Source of the DNA: JBPEWY01 sp052032225
GTDB lineage: Bacteria > Bacteroidota > Bacteroidia > Flavobacteriales > Flavobacteriaceae
NCBI GenBank assembly: GCA_052032225.1
Contig: JBPEWY010000083.1
Location: 1 to 64,000, forward strand
Reading direction: 5' to 3'
Length of the DNA stretch: 64,000 bases
The translations under genes were made by a program, and so were the position numbers. The number at the start of each line of letters is the position of its first letter. The first letter of the stretch is position 1. Under the pieces are notes generated by a model. The model was not told where the DNA came from. It saw only the letters and a program-made list of their open reading frames with translations, and did no database searches. This document shows positions 44,434 through 52,807 of the stretch, piece by piece.

Positions 44434-44441
44434 TATCTTTG
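44434..44441 (+). promoter_or_regulatory. -7 box of the PASTA-rluD transcript
   Basis: TATCTTTG fits TAnnTTTG and lies 15 nt before the ATG of the PASTA gene. No -33 TTG at the right distance. Confidence 0.4.
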
Positions 44442-44456
44442 CTTTAAAATCTTAAT

Positions 44457-45044
44457 ATGAGCTTTATTTCATTTTTAAAAAGTAAAACCTTTTTACGTCA
44501 TATAGGTTTAATGGCGGTTACTGCTATTGTTTTGGTTGTTTTAATGCTACAATGGCTTAAAGCCTCTACCAACCACGGGGAGCATATTTTAGTACCCGAT
44601 TTAGCCGGTAAAACAATGATAGAAGTAAGAGAACTTTTAGATAAAGCCGGATTAAGATACCAGGTTTTAGATTCGGCAAATTATAATCCAAAATACCCAC
44701 GTTTTTCTGTAATAGAGCAAAACCCACCGGCAGGAGAGTTAGTTAAAGAAGACAGGAAAATTTATTTAACCGTTAACCCTTCAGGATATAAAGATGTTAC
44801 CATCCCAGATATTATACAAGTAACACGCAGAAATGCTGAAGCCAGACTTAGAGCTGTAGGGTTAGAAGTTGGTAGAGTTACGTATATTGATGAGCTTGGT
44901 AAAGACATGGTTTATTACATAAAGTATAAAGGAAAAGACATAAAGCCGGGCGAAAAACTTCCTAAAACATCTAAAGTAGAGTTGGTTTGCGGTAACGGTA
45001 CGGTTACCGAACGTGCTCAAATTAAAGCAAATTCAGAAGATTAA
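44457..45044 (+). CDS. Membrane-anchored PASTA domain protein
   Basis: A 195-residue protein with a cytoplasmic N-terminus, one membrane helix (about 16-34, IGLMAVTAIVLVVLMLQWL), and periplasmic PASTA domains (VPDLAGKTMIEVRELLDKAG, PDIIQVTRRNAEARLRAVGL and a short third segment). PASTA domains bind peptidoglycan or lactam-like fragments. No kinase domain is attached, unlike in Gram-positive PknB. The adjacency to ddl and rluD is conserved in Bacteroidota. It likely senses or binds cell wall. Confidence 0.88.
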   Translation: MSFISFLKSKTFLRHIGLMAVTAIVLVVLMLQWLKASTNHGEHILVPDLAGKTMIEVRELLDKAGLRYQVLDSANYNPKYPRFSVIEQNPPAGELVKEDRKIYLTVNPSGYKDVTIPDIIQVTRRNAEARLRAVGLEVGRVTYIDELGKDMVYYIKYKGKDIKPGEKLPKTSKVELVCGNGTVTERAQIKANSED

Positions 45045-45047
45045 TAA

Positions 45048-46085
45048 ATGACAACCAATAATACCGATTTAGAACAATCTCAAGATGATGAGCTGTATGA
45101 ACATTACAGTTTTACAGCAAGTAAAGGACAAGAGCCTTTACGAGTAGATAAATTTTTAATGAATTTTATTGAGAACGCTACTCGAAATAAAATTCAACAA
45201 GCAGCTAAAAACGGTAACATTTGGGTTAATGGTACTGTTGTAAAGCAAAACTATAAAGTAAAAGCAAACGATGTTGTAAAGGTTCTTTTTGAGCATCCTC
45301 CGTATGAATTTTTACTTACTCCAGAGAATATTCCGTTAGATATAGTTTTTGAAGATGACGAGGTTTTGGTTGTAAATAAACCGGCAGGAATGGTTGTGCA
45401 TCCGGGGCATGGTAATTATTCAGGAACGCTTATAAATGCCCTTGTATATCATTTTGATAACCTTCCTCAAAACAGTAACAACAGACCCGGATTGGTTCAT
45501 AGAATAGATAAAGATACAAGTGGGCTCCTTGCCATTGCCAAGACAGAGCACGCAATGAATCACCTGGCAAAACAGTTTTTTAATAAAACCAGTGAACGCG
45601 AATACCTTGCTTTAGTTTGGGGAAATGTAGAAGAAGATCAAGGCACTATAGAAGGTAACATTGGGAGGCATCCTAAAAATAGATTGCAAATGGCTGTTTT
45701 TGAAGACGGCTCACAAGGTAAAGAAGCCATTACACACTACAAAGTTATAGAGCGTTTGGGGTATGTAACTTTAGTGTCTTGCCGATTAGAAACCGGAAGA
45801 ACTCATCAAATTAGAGTTCATATGAAACACATTGGGCATACTTTATTTAATGATGAGCGCTACGGAGGCAATAAAATTTTAAAAGGAACAGCTTTTACTA
45901 AATACAAACAATTTGTAGAAAACTGTTTTAAAATACTTCCAAGGCAAGCACTACACGCTAAAACATTAGGGTTTGAACATCCTACTACAGGAGAATTTTT
46001 AAAATTTGAAGCTCCAATTCCGTCAGACATGCAATCCTGTATAGAAAAGTGGAGAATGTATGCAAAACATGCCAAACCCGAATAA
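45048..46085 (+). CDS. RluA/RluD family pseudouridine synthase
   Basis: A 345-residue enzyme with an N-terminal S4 RNA-binding domain (LRVDKFLMNFIENATRNKIQ, about residues 30-90) and a catalytic domain with HRIDKDTSGLLAIAKT, whose Asp is the nucleophile. RLETGRTHQIRVHMKHIGH is the RluA-family signature. It most resembles RluD, which modifies helix 69 of 23S rRNA, but the precise site is inferred. It follows the PASTA gene by 3 nt. Confidence 0.92.
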   Translation: MTTNNTDLEQSQDDELYEHYSFTASKGQEPLRVDKFLMNFIENATRNKIQQAAKNGNIWVNGTVVKQNYKVKANDVVKVLFEHPPYEFLLTPENIPLDIVFEDDEVLVVNKPAGMVVHPGHGNYSGTLINALVYHFDNLPQNSNNRPGLVHRIDKDTSGLLAIAKTEHAMNHLAKQFFNKTSEREYLALVWGNVEEDQGTIEGNIGRHPKNRLQMAVFEDGSQGKEAITHYKVIERLGYVTLVSCRLETGRTHQIRVHMKHIGHTLFNDERYGGNKILKGTAFTKYKQFVENCFKILPRQALHAKTLGFEHPTTGEFLKFEAPIPSDMQSCIEKWRMYAKHAKPE

Positions 46086-46184
46086 CTATAAATAAATACT
46101 ATTGCTTAATTAAAACATTCTAAGCATTCTGCTCTTAGAAATTAATTAGCATTTGTAAATTTGATATCAATCAAAATTATAATC

Positions 46185-46943
46185 ATGAAAGTTGTATTAT
46201 CTCCGGCTAAATCATTAAACTTTGAGAGTAAAGTTCCTACTGAAACTTATACAGAGGCAACCTTTTTAACCGAAGCAGAACGAATTAATAAGGTGCTAAA
46301 GTCTAAATCTCCAAAGAGTTTAAGCAAGCTCATGGGAATTTCTGAAAGTTTGGCTGAGCTTAATTACAACAGAAATCAAGATTGGCAATTACCAATTACT
46401 CCAGATAAAGGAAGGCAAGCTGTTTATGCTTTTAGCGGAGATGTTTATCGTGGGCTAGATGTGTATACTCTACCCGAAGATAAAATAGACAACTTACAAA
46501 ATACCGTTAGAATACTATCGGGTTTATATGGTTTGCTTAAACCACTAGACTTAATATTACCATACAGATTAGAGATGGGAACCAAATTAGCCATTGGTAA
46601 AAACAAAAATTTGTATGAGTTCTGGAAAAAGAAGATTACCGAAGCATTAAATAGTGAGCTTTCAGACAATGAGGTTTTTGTAAATTTAGCAAGTAACGAA
46701 TACTTTAAAGCCATAGATGCCAAACAGCTTAAGGTTCCGGTAATTACAGCATCTTTTAAAGATTACAAAAATGGTACTTACAAATCTATTATGACGTATG
46801 CTAAATTGGCAAGAGGTTATATGGCAAGATATATTTTAGAGACTAATGCTAAAACACTGGACGATTTAAAAGGATTTAATTATGAAGGATATGGCTTTAG
46901 TGAAGAATTTTCATCAGAAAATGAATTAGTATTTATTCGATAA
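46185..46943 (+). CDS. yaaA: Peroxide stress protein YaaA
   Basis: A 252-residue YaaA/DUF328 protein starting at ATG 46185 (MKVVLSPAKSLNFES, the invariable family start). QAVYAFSGDVYRGLD, LSGLYGLLKPLDLILPYRLEMGT and NLASNEYFKAI are family landmarks. In E. coli YaaA lowers intracellular iron and limits oxidative damage. A TAAATTTG box at 46156-46163 may be its -7 element. It ends in a bidirectional terminator shared with the convergent bTHX gene. Confidence 0.95.
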   Translation: MKVVLSPAKSLNFESKVPTETYTEATFLTEAERINKVLKSKSPKSLSKLMGISESLAELNYNRNQDWQLPITPDKGRQAVYAFSGDVYRGLDVYTLPEDKIDNLQNTVRILSGLYGLLKPLDLILPYRLEMGTKLAIGKNKNLYEFWKKKITEALNSELSDNEVFVNLASNEYFKAIDAKQLKVPVITASFKDYKNGTYKSIMTYAKLARGYMARYILETNAKTLDDLKGFNYEGYGFSEEFSSENELVFIR

Positions 46944-46970
46944 AAAAAGCTCCCAACTGGGAGCTTTTTT
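46943..46970. terminator. Bidirectional terminator between yaaA and the first bTHX gene
   Basis: AAAAAAGCTCCC (46943-46954) and GGGAGCTTTTTT (46959-46970) form a perfect 12-bp stem around AACT. It serves both converging transcripts. Confidence 0.85.
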
Positions 46971-46971
46971 G

Positions 46972-47247
46972 TTATTCTGCCTTTTTCTTAGTAGTTGTTT
47001 TTTTAGTTGTAGTTTTTGCTTTAGTTGTTGTGGTCTTTTTTGCTGTTGTTTTTTTAGCCGTAGTTTTTGCTTTAGTGGTTTTAGGCGCACTTGCTTTTTT
47101 AGCTGTTGCAGTAGTCTTTTCTTTGGCTTTTGTTTCTTTTTTTACAGCTTCAACTACTGCAGCACGGGCTTTTTTTCTAGGCCGATGCTTGCCGTAACTG
47201 CCCATTATAATTTTACCACGACGCGTTTTTTTATCACCTTTTCCCAT
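46972..47247 (-). CDS. Ribosomal protein bTHX fused to a Lys/Ala/Thr-rich histone H1-like tail
   Basis: A 91-residue protein. The first 26 residues, MGKGDKKTRRGKIIMGSYGK followed by HRPRKK, match the small ribosomal subunit protein bTHX. From residue 27 on it turns into a low-complexity tail of Lys, Ala and Thr (AKKTTAKKTTTTKAK), like a histone H1 C-terminus. The tail more than triples the usual size of bTHX. The plus-strand frame over this gene is a by-product of the repeats. A shorter bTHX paralogue lies at 47968-48099. Confidence 0.85.
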   Translation of the reverse strand: MGKGDKKTRRGKIIMGSYGKHRPRKKARAAVVEAVKKETKAKEKTTATAKKASAPKTTKAKTTAKKTTAKKTTTTKAKTTTKKTTTKKKAE

Positions 47248-47311
47248 AAAGTTTTCATTTTTGTTGGTTAGCTTTTAAAAGTACTATTTTTAGCACTTAA
47301 TTCAAAATCAT

Positions 47312-47971
47312 ATGTTTAAGCATACTCACCCGTATTCTGCTTATATTCCAGAAAATACTAAGAAACTTATTGTAGGAACATTGCCTCCTCCCAGATTTAC
47401 AACAAGAACACTAAAAGATAAAGATGTAGATTTTTGCTATGGTAGTAAAGATGGTTTGCTATGGCCTATTTTAGAAAAAATTTACAATACACCATTATTA
47501 TATGAAAACTCACAAGAAGCAATTACCCAAAGAAAACAATTGTTACAACAACACCAACTGGGAATTTGCGATATAGTAGAGTATGCTTATAGAGATAAAA
47601 TTGATGCTTCAGATTTAGGAATGAAAAATTTAAAACTTAGAGATGTAATAGAATATGTAAAAAAACATCAATCAATAACAACATTACTTTTTATGGGCGG
47701 AAACAGTAAAAACGGTCCGGAATATTTGTTTAGAAAACTTGTAAAAAAACATGGATTACCTTTTGTAGAAGTTACTAATACATTACCCAGAATTCACAAA
47801 CTCACAATTGGTAAAAGAGAAATAAAAACAGTGTCTTTAATAGCGCCTTCAGGAAGTGCAAACAGAGCAATAGGGAGTATGCTTTTATACAAACAAAAAA
47901 AAGCTATCAACCCAGAGTACAATACTTTTTTATTTAGAGTAGAACAATACAGACCCTACTTTTTGGGCTAA
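47312..47971 (+). CDS. Uracil-DNA glycosylase-superfamily protein
   Basis: A 219-residue protein. The early motif LIVGTLPPPRFTTRTL resembles the UDG motif GTxPPxxxx, CDIVEYAYRDKID is central, LLFMGGNSKNGPEYLF follows, and the C-terminal APSGSANRAIG stands in the place of the HPSxxN motif. It is close in layout to the MUG/hypoxanthine glycosylase branch. It probably removes damaged bases from DNA, but key catalytic residues differ from classic UDG, so the activity is uncertain. It converges with the second bTHX gene (4-bp overlap). Confidence 0.7.
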   Translation: MFKHTHPYSAYIPENTKKLIVGTLPPPRFTTRTLKDKDVDFCYGSKDGLLWPILEKIYNTPLLYENSQEAITQRKQLLQQHQLGICDIVEYAYRDKIDASDLGMKNLKLRDVIEYVKKHQSITTLLFMGGNSKNGPEYLFRKLVKKHGLPFVEVTNTLPRIHKLTIGKREIKTVSLIAPSGSANRAIGSMLLYKQKKAINPEYNTFLFRVEQYRPYFLG

Positions 47972-48099
47972 CCGTTGTTTACGGTTTCGCCCTTAACGTG
48001 TTTGGGTCTTAATCTAAATTTTTTTCTTCTGGGACGTAGCTTTCCAAAAGAGCCCATTATAATTTTACCTCGCCGTGTTTTTTTATCACCTTTTCCCAT
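47968..48099 (-). CDS. Second, short bTHX ribosomal protein gene
   Basis: A 43-residue ORF starting at the ATG complementary to 48097-48099 and ending at TAG (47968-47970). It reads MGKGDKKTRRGKIIMGSFGK, then LRPRRKKFRLRPKH and a short tail. It matches bTHX over 26 residues and is nearly identical to the start of the gene at 46972-47247. Its start overlaps the stop of the upstream small gene (TAATG). It is near the normal size for bTHX, so it may be the main ribosomal copy. Confidence 0.83.
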   Translation of the reverse strand: MGKGDKKTRRGKIIMGSFGKLRPRRKKFRLRPKHVKGETVNNG

Positions 48100-48230
48100 T
48101 AAACTTTTTCTTTTTTAGTATGTTCAGAAATGGTTTTAGCATTTGGGTTAAATTCTTTTACTTTTTTTCTAAGTCTTCCAAAAATAGAAAACAAATTTTG
48201 TTTGCGTTTTTCCTTCTTTTCTTTAATCAT
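48099..48230 (-). CDS. Small basic protein translationally coupled to bTHX
   Basis: A 43-residue ORF, MIKEKKEKRKQNLFSIFGRL then RKKVKEFNPNAKTISEHTKK and EKV. About a third of its residues are Lys/Arg. It stops at TAA 48099-48101, overlapping the next bTHX start as TAATG, so the two would be translated together. I recognise no family. The basic nature and coupling suggest RNA or ribosome contact, which is inference. A candidate promoter with TTG, 20 nt and TATTTTAT lies upstream on the minus strand. Confidence 0.6.
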   Translation of the reverse strand: MIKEKKEKRKQNLFSIFGRLRKKVKEFNPNAKTISEHTKKEKV

Positions 48231-48414
48231 AACTCAACATTTTAGGTTAAACAACTGTATATAAAATACTAAAAAACTAAGTTAATGTCAAGTATTATAA
48301 GCTTTTTAGTGTCGTTAAAAAGTGTTAAACAGTAATAATTTAGAAGTAGTTTTTTAACATAAAAACGTTTTTAGAAAAGAGTTATAGTGGTATTAACTTT
48401 TATTATTAAGGCTG

Positions 48415-48446
48415 TTGTAAAGCCTATTTTTTTAGGTATAAATTTG
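48415..48446 (+). promoter_or_regulatory. Promoter of the TonB-dependent receptor gene
   Basis: TTG at 48415-48417, a 21-nt spacer, and TAAATTTG (TAnnTTTG) at 48439-48446, 28 nt before ATG 48475. The 244-bp region between 48231 and 48474 otherwise holds AT-rich sequence with no gene. Confidence 0.6.
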
Positions 48447-48474
48447 TATAGTTATAATTTAAGTGAAACATAAG

Positions 48475-50832
48475 ATGATCCGATTATACTACCTAACAAC
48501 AATTTTTATTTTTTTCTTTACTAATTTACTTTTTGCTCAAGTTTACGGAGAACTAAATGGGGTGGTAACAGATCAAACGGGGACACCCATATTTGGTGCA
48601 TCGGTTTATTTAGAAGGAACCCAAAAAGGAGCTCAAACCAATCAAGAGGGAAAGTACAGCATAACAAATATAGAACCCGGATCGTACAATTTAATAGCAA
48701 GTTATTTAGGATATAAAACCCAAACAAAGTATAATGTAATTGTAAAATCTAAAGGTACGCCTGCGTATAATTTTGTACTTACAGAATTAGTAGAAGCCTT
48801 AGATGAGGTAGAAGTTACCAATGCAAGCAGAATTAGTAAACCTAAAGAAACTCCTTTATCTACCCAAACCTTATCTGCCGTAGAAATTGCAACGTATCCG
48901 GGCAGTAATAATGATGTTGTTCAGGTAGCGCAAACCTTACCCGGTGTATCACCCTCTATTGGTGGTTTTAGAAATGATTTAATTATTCGTGGGGGCGCCC
49001 CGAACGAAACCGTATATTATTTAGATGGGGTAGAGGTGCCTAATATAAATCACTTTAGCACCCAAGGAAGCGCAGGAGGTCCCGTTGGTATGATTAATGT
49101 TTCGTTTATAGACGATGTAATACTTTCTGCATCTGCATTCGGAGCCCAATACGATAATCCGCTATCAGGCGTACTTCAATTTAAACAACGAATAGGAAAT
49201 ACCAGAAATTTTGCAGGCAATTTCAGACTTAGTGCAAGTGAAGCAGCACTATCGGTAGAAGGGCCACTTTTTAAAGGAAAAAAAGCAGAAAGCAATACTA
49301 GTTATCTGGTTTCGGTTAGACGAAGCTACTTGCAATTTTTATTTAAAGTAATCGGCCTCCCTTTTAGACCAAGCTATTGGGATTATCAATACAAAATAAA
49401 TCATAAAATAAATGAGTATAACACTTTAAGCCTTATTGGTTTGGGCTCTATTGATGATTTTTCTGTTGAAGCTCCTGCTGATTTTGATGCAGAGCAGCAA
49501 GCACAGTTAGAGCAGGCTCCCTTTATAAACCAAAAAACCAATACTATTGGCCTAACCTGGAAAAAAAGATTTAAAGATGGTAGCGGATTTATGCAAACCA
49601 CTTTAAGTACTAACAGACTGCAAAACAAATTTACTAAGTATGAAGATGCAGAAAATCAAACGGGTGTAGTTTTTGCAAATGATGCCGTAGAATCCGAAAC
49701 AAAGCTTAGATATTTAGTCACTAAATTTTATGATGAATTTAAGCTTTCGGCCGGATTTAACACGCAATATTCTAAGTATAAAAACAATACAATAAATAAC
49801 GTTTATCAAAACACGTTTAATTCTGAAATAGATTTTGTAAAGTATGGGTTATTTGCCAATGTAACGCGTTCTTTTTTAAATAATAGGTTAGATGTATCTG
49901 TAGGGTTTCGTTTAGACGATGATACCTTTACAACTACAGACCACCTTTTACGTACATTTTCTCCAAGAGCAGCTATATCTTATGAGTTTATAGATAACTG
50001 GAAAATTAATGCTACTGCGGGCCGTTATTTTAAACTACCGCCATACACTATTTTAGGTTTTAAAGATAACAATAACACCTTGGTAAATAAAGATGTATCG
50101 TATACCACAAGCAATCATTTTGTGCTTGGGGTAGAACATTATTTTACACCTTCGGCAAGCTTCTCTGTAGAGGCATTTTACAAAAAATATGAAGATTACC
50201 CGATTTCTGTTGTAGATCAAGTTTCTTTAGCTAACAAAGGAGCTGGATTTGAGGTATTAGGAAGCGAAGACGTTGCAACTACCGGTAGCGGTAGAGCTTA
50301 TGGTACCGAACTATTATTTCAGCAAAAATTATCAAAAAACTTTTACGGTATTTTTTCGTACACTTGGTTTTTTAGTGAGTTTACAGGGCTAAATAACAAT
50401 AAATATGTCCCGTCTGTTTGGGATAGCAGGCATTTAATTTCGTTTACCGGAGGTTATAAATTAAACAATAATTGGGAAATTAGCTCTAGATATCGTTTTG
50501 CAGGAAAAACGCCATACGCGCCAGTAGATTTAGAGGCTACACAAGAAAGCTATCCCGAAATTATTTTAGATTACACCAGATTAGGAGAAGTTAAATTAGA
50601 TGTGTTTAGCCAGTTAGATGTTAGAATAGATAAAAAATGGAATTTTAAAGATCTATCACTTAATATTTTTGTTGAAGCTCAAAACCTATTAAAACAGCAA
50701 ATTCCTCAACCAACCGAATATGGTTTAGCCAGAGATGAAAACGGACAAGTAATAGAACCCAAAACTTTAGTGCCTATTGTTACAGACACAAGCAGTATAA
50801 TTCCGAGTTTTGGCGTGGTTTTAGATTTTTAA
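48475..50832 (+). CDS. TonB-dependent receptor with CarboxypepD_reg-like N-terminal domain
   Basis: A 785-residue outer-membrane protein; ATG 48475 begins the signal peptide MIRLYYLTTIFIFFFTNLLFAQ. Residues of about 25-110 are the carboxypeptidase-regulatory-like domain (GVVTDQTGTPIFGASVYLEG), then the plug (VAQTLPGVSPSIGGFRNDLI, IRGGAPNETVYYLDGVEVPN), then a beta-barrel ending SIIPSFGVVLDF. No SusD partner is adjacent, so it is not a classic glycan-uptake pair. The substrate is unknown. Confidence 0.9.
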   Translation: MIRLYYLTTIFIFFFTNLLFAQVYGELNGVVTDQTGTPIFGASVYLEGTQKGAQTNQEGKYSITNIEPGSYNLIASYLGYKTQTKYNVIVKSKGTPAYNFVLTELVEALDEVEVTNASRISKPKETPLSTQTLSAVEIATYPGSNNDVVQVAQTLPGVSPSIGGFRNDLIIRGGAPNETVYYLDGVEVPNINHFSTQGSAGGPVGMINVSFIDDVILSASAFGAQYDNPLSGVLQFKQRIGNTRNFAGNFRLSASEAALSVEGPLFKGKKAESNTSYLVSVRRSYLQFLFKVIGLPFRPSYWDYQYKINHKINEYNTLSLIGLGSIDDFSVEAPADFDAEQQAQLEQAPFINQKTNTIGLTWKKRFKDGSGFMQTTLSTNRLQNKFTKYEDAENQTGVVFANDAVESETKLRYLVTKFYDEFKLSAGFNTQYSKYKNNTINNVYQNTFNSEIDFVKYGLFANVTRSFLNNRLDVSVGFRLDDDTFTTTDHLLRTFSPRAAISYEFIDNWKINATAGRYFKLPPYTILGFKDNNNTLVNKDVSYTTSNHFVLGVEHYFTPSASFSVEAFYKKYEDYPISVVDQVSLANKGAGFEVLGSEDVATTGSGRAYGTELLFQQKLSKNFYGIFSYTWFFSEFTGLNNNKYVPSVWDSRHLISFTGGYKLNNNWEISSRYRFAGKTPYAPVDLEATQESYPEIILDYTRLGEVKLDVFSQLDVRIDKKWNFKDLSLNIFVEAQNLLKQQIPQPTEYGLARDENGQVIEPKTLVPIVTDTSSIIPSFGVVLDF

Positions 50833-50838
50833 AAGTGC

Positions 50839-51600
50839 TTATTTAAATTGGTTAATAAAATCTCGGGTTTTTTCTACGCCGTTTTTTTGTAAATGTTTTA
50901 TGTAGGCACTACCAATTATAGCTCCGTCTGCATACGTTGTTGCTTGCGTAAAAGTTTTACTGTTAGAAATTCCAAAACCAACTAATAACTTATTTTTTAA
51001 ATTCATATTAGAAATACGCTTAAAGTAGTTAAGTTCTGTTTCATTAAAAACATTTTTCACTCCGGTAGTACTGGCAGAACTAACCATATAAATAAAGCTG
51101 TCGCTAATACTATCTATCTGTAAAATTCTTTCTTTTGGCGTTTGTGGGGTAATCAAGAAGATATTTGATAGATTATTTTTTTTAAAAATTGATGCATAAT
51201 TACGTGTGTATTCTTCTAACGGAAGATCGGGAATAATTAAACCATCTATTCCAACTCGTGCACACGCCTCACAAAAGTTTTCTATACCAAATTGTAAAAT
51301 AGGATTAAAATAACCCATTATAATTAGCGGGATTGAAATGTTTTCTCTGCAGTTTTCAAGCTGAGAGAAAAGCAATTTTGTTGTCATACCATTAGAAAGC
51401 GCTTTTGTTGAACTGTCTTGAATAGTTGGTCCATCGGCTAATGGATCACTAAAAGGCAAACCAATTTCAATTAAATCTACACCACTTTGTTCTAACTCGC
51501 TAATAATTTTAGTGGTGTCATTTAAGTTTGGGTAGCCGGCCGTAAAATATATTGAAAGTACTTTTTTGTTTTTATTAAATATATTTTTAATTCTGTTCAT
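50839..51600 (-). CDS. trpA: Tryptophan synthase alpha chain
   Basis: A 253-residue TIM barrel. The catalytic Glu lies in DLIEIGLPFSDPLADGPTIQ (Glu in LIEIG, Asp in FSDP), with GLIIPDLPLEEY and the phosphate site GFGISNSKT. It cleaves indole-3-glycerol phosphate and channels indole to TrpB, encoded 15 nt upstream. Last gene of the trp operon; convergent with the receptor gene with a 6-nt gap. Confidence 0.96.
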   Translation of the reverse strand: MNRIKNIFNKNKKVLSIYFTAGYPNLNDTTKIISELEQSGVDLIEIGLPFSDPLADGPTIQDSSTKALSNGMTTKLLFSQLENCRENISIPLIIMGYFNPILQFGIENFCEACARVGIDGLIIPDLPLEEYTRNYASIFKKNNLSNIFLITPQTPKERILQIDSISDSFIYMVSSASTTGVKNVFNETELNYFKRISNMNLKNKLLVGFGISNSKTFTQATTYADGAIIGSAYIKHLQKNGVEKTRDFINQFK

Positions 51601-51615
51601 GATAACCTACAAATA

Positions 51616-52797
51616 TTACAGTTTAAAATAATCTATGTACGTGTTTAAATCTTTATCGCCTCTACCGGAAAGATTAACTACAACAATATCTTTATCAGAA
51701 AAACTTAGTTTTGAGAGTGCAGCAAGGGCATGTGCACTTTCTATGGCAGGAATAATTCCTTCTAATTGGCACAATTCTAATCCGGCATTCATTGCTTCTG
51801 CATCTGTAACCGACAGAAACTGGGCTCTTTTACTTGTTAATAAATGTGCATGTAGCGGTCCTACACCCGGATAATCAAGTCCGGCAGAAATAGAGTAAGG
51901 TTCTACAATTTGCCCGTCAGGTGTTTGCATTAACAAAGTTTTACTTCCATGAATAATACCCTCATTCCCTAAAACAGAAGTGGCAGCACTTTTACCGGAA
52001 TTTATTCCTTTACCTGCAGCTTCTATTGCAACTAATTGAACGTTTGGGTTATTTAAATAATGATAAAAAGCTCCTGCTGCATTACTGCCCCCACCAACAC
52101 AAGCTAAAATATGCGAGGGGTTTTCTGTTCCTTCTTTTTCTAAAAGTTGTTGTTTAATTTCTTCTGATATAACACTCTGTAAACGAGCAACCATATCAGG
52201 ATACGGATGCGGACCAACAACACTGCCAATAATATAATGTGTGTTGGTTGGATTGTTAATCCAATCTCTTATAGCCTCGTTTGTTGCATCTTTAAGGGTT
52301 TTACTTCCTGATTTTGCCGGGATAACTTTAGCGCCCAGCATTTTCATTCTGGCAACGTTAGGGGCTTGCCTGGCTATATCTATTTCTCCCATATATACTA
52401 CGCACTCTAAACCCATTAAAGCACAAACTGTAGCAGTAGCAACGCCATGTTGGCCGGCGCCGGTTTCGGCTATAATTCTTTTTTTACCTAAGTGTTTTGC
52501 AACTAAAATTTGTCCGATTGTATTGTTAATTTTATGAGCACCGGTATGATTTAAATCTTCACGCTTTAAGTAAATTTTGGTGTTGTATTTATTTGATAAT
52601 CGTTGGGCAAAATATAAAGGAGATGGTCTGCCAACATAATCGGTAAGTAATTTATTAAAGACTGTTTTAAACTCCTCTGAAGCTAAAATATTCAGATAGT
52701 TTTTTTCTAATTCTTTAACGTTAGGATACAACATTTCGGGAATATAAGCTCCTCCAAAAATGCCGTAATAACCATTGTTGTCTACTTGGTAGCTCAT
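51616..52797 (-). CDS. trpB: Tryptophan synthase beta chain
   Basis: A 393-residue PLP enzyme. The Schiff-base Lys sits in HTGAHKINN, with GAGQHGVATA, CVGGGSNAAGAFYHY for cofactor phosphate, and the terminal NLSGRGDKDLNTY. It condenses indole and serine to L-tryptophan. It is of the TrpB1 type that pairs with TrpA. The gene lies 10 nt after trpF. Confidence 0.97.
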   Translation of the reverse strand: MSYQVDNNGYYGIFGGAYIPEMLYPNVKELEKNYLNILASEEFKTVFNKLLTDYVGRPSPLYFAQRLSNKYNTKIYLKREDLNHTGAHKINNTIGQILVAKHLGKKRIIAETGAGQHGVATATVCALMGLECVVYMGEIDIARQAPNVARMKMLGAKVIPAKSGSKTLKDATNEAIRDWINNPTNTHYIIGSVVGPHPYPDMVARLQSVISEEIKQQLLEKEGTENPSHILACVGGGSNAAGAFYHYLNNPNVQLVAIEAAGKGINSGKSAATSVLGNEGIIHGSKTLLMQTPDGQIVEPYSISAGLDYPGVGPLHAHLLTSKRAQFLSVTDAEAMNAGLELCQLEGIIPAIESAHALAALSKLSFSDKDIVVVNLSGRGDKDLNTYIDYFKL

Positions 52798-52807
52798 TTG
52801 TGTTTTG

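Larger units (their letters stand above)
47201..48099. repeat. 47-bp direct repeat (47201-47247 and 48053-48099) made by the two bTHX 5' ends
   Basis: The first 47 coding bases of the two bTHX genes differ at only three positions and have the same orientation, 852 bp apart. The UDG-like gene lies between them on the other strand. The repeat could allow loss of the intervening segment by recombination. Confidence 0.8.

Noticed and set aside
46969..47271. Plus-strand ORF rich in Cys, Phe and Ser
   Set aside because: It is the antisense image of the Lys/Thr-rich bTHX tail and has no independent support.
48475..50832. Considered the receptor as SusC of a polysaccharide utilisation locus together with GH53
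   Set aside because: There is no SusD gene, the receptor is short for SusC and the GH53 gene is more than 30 kb away.
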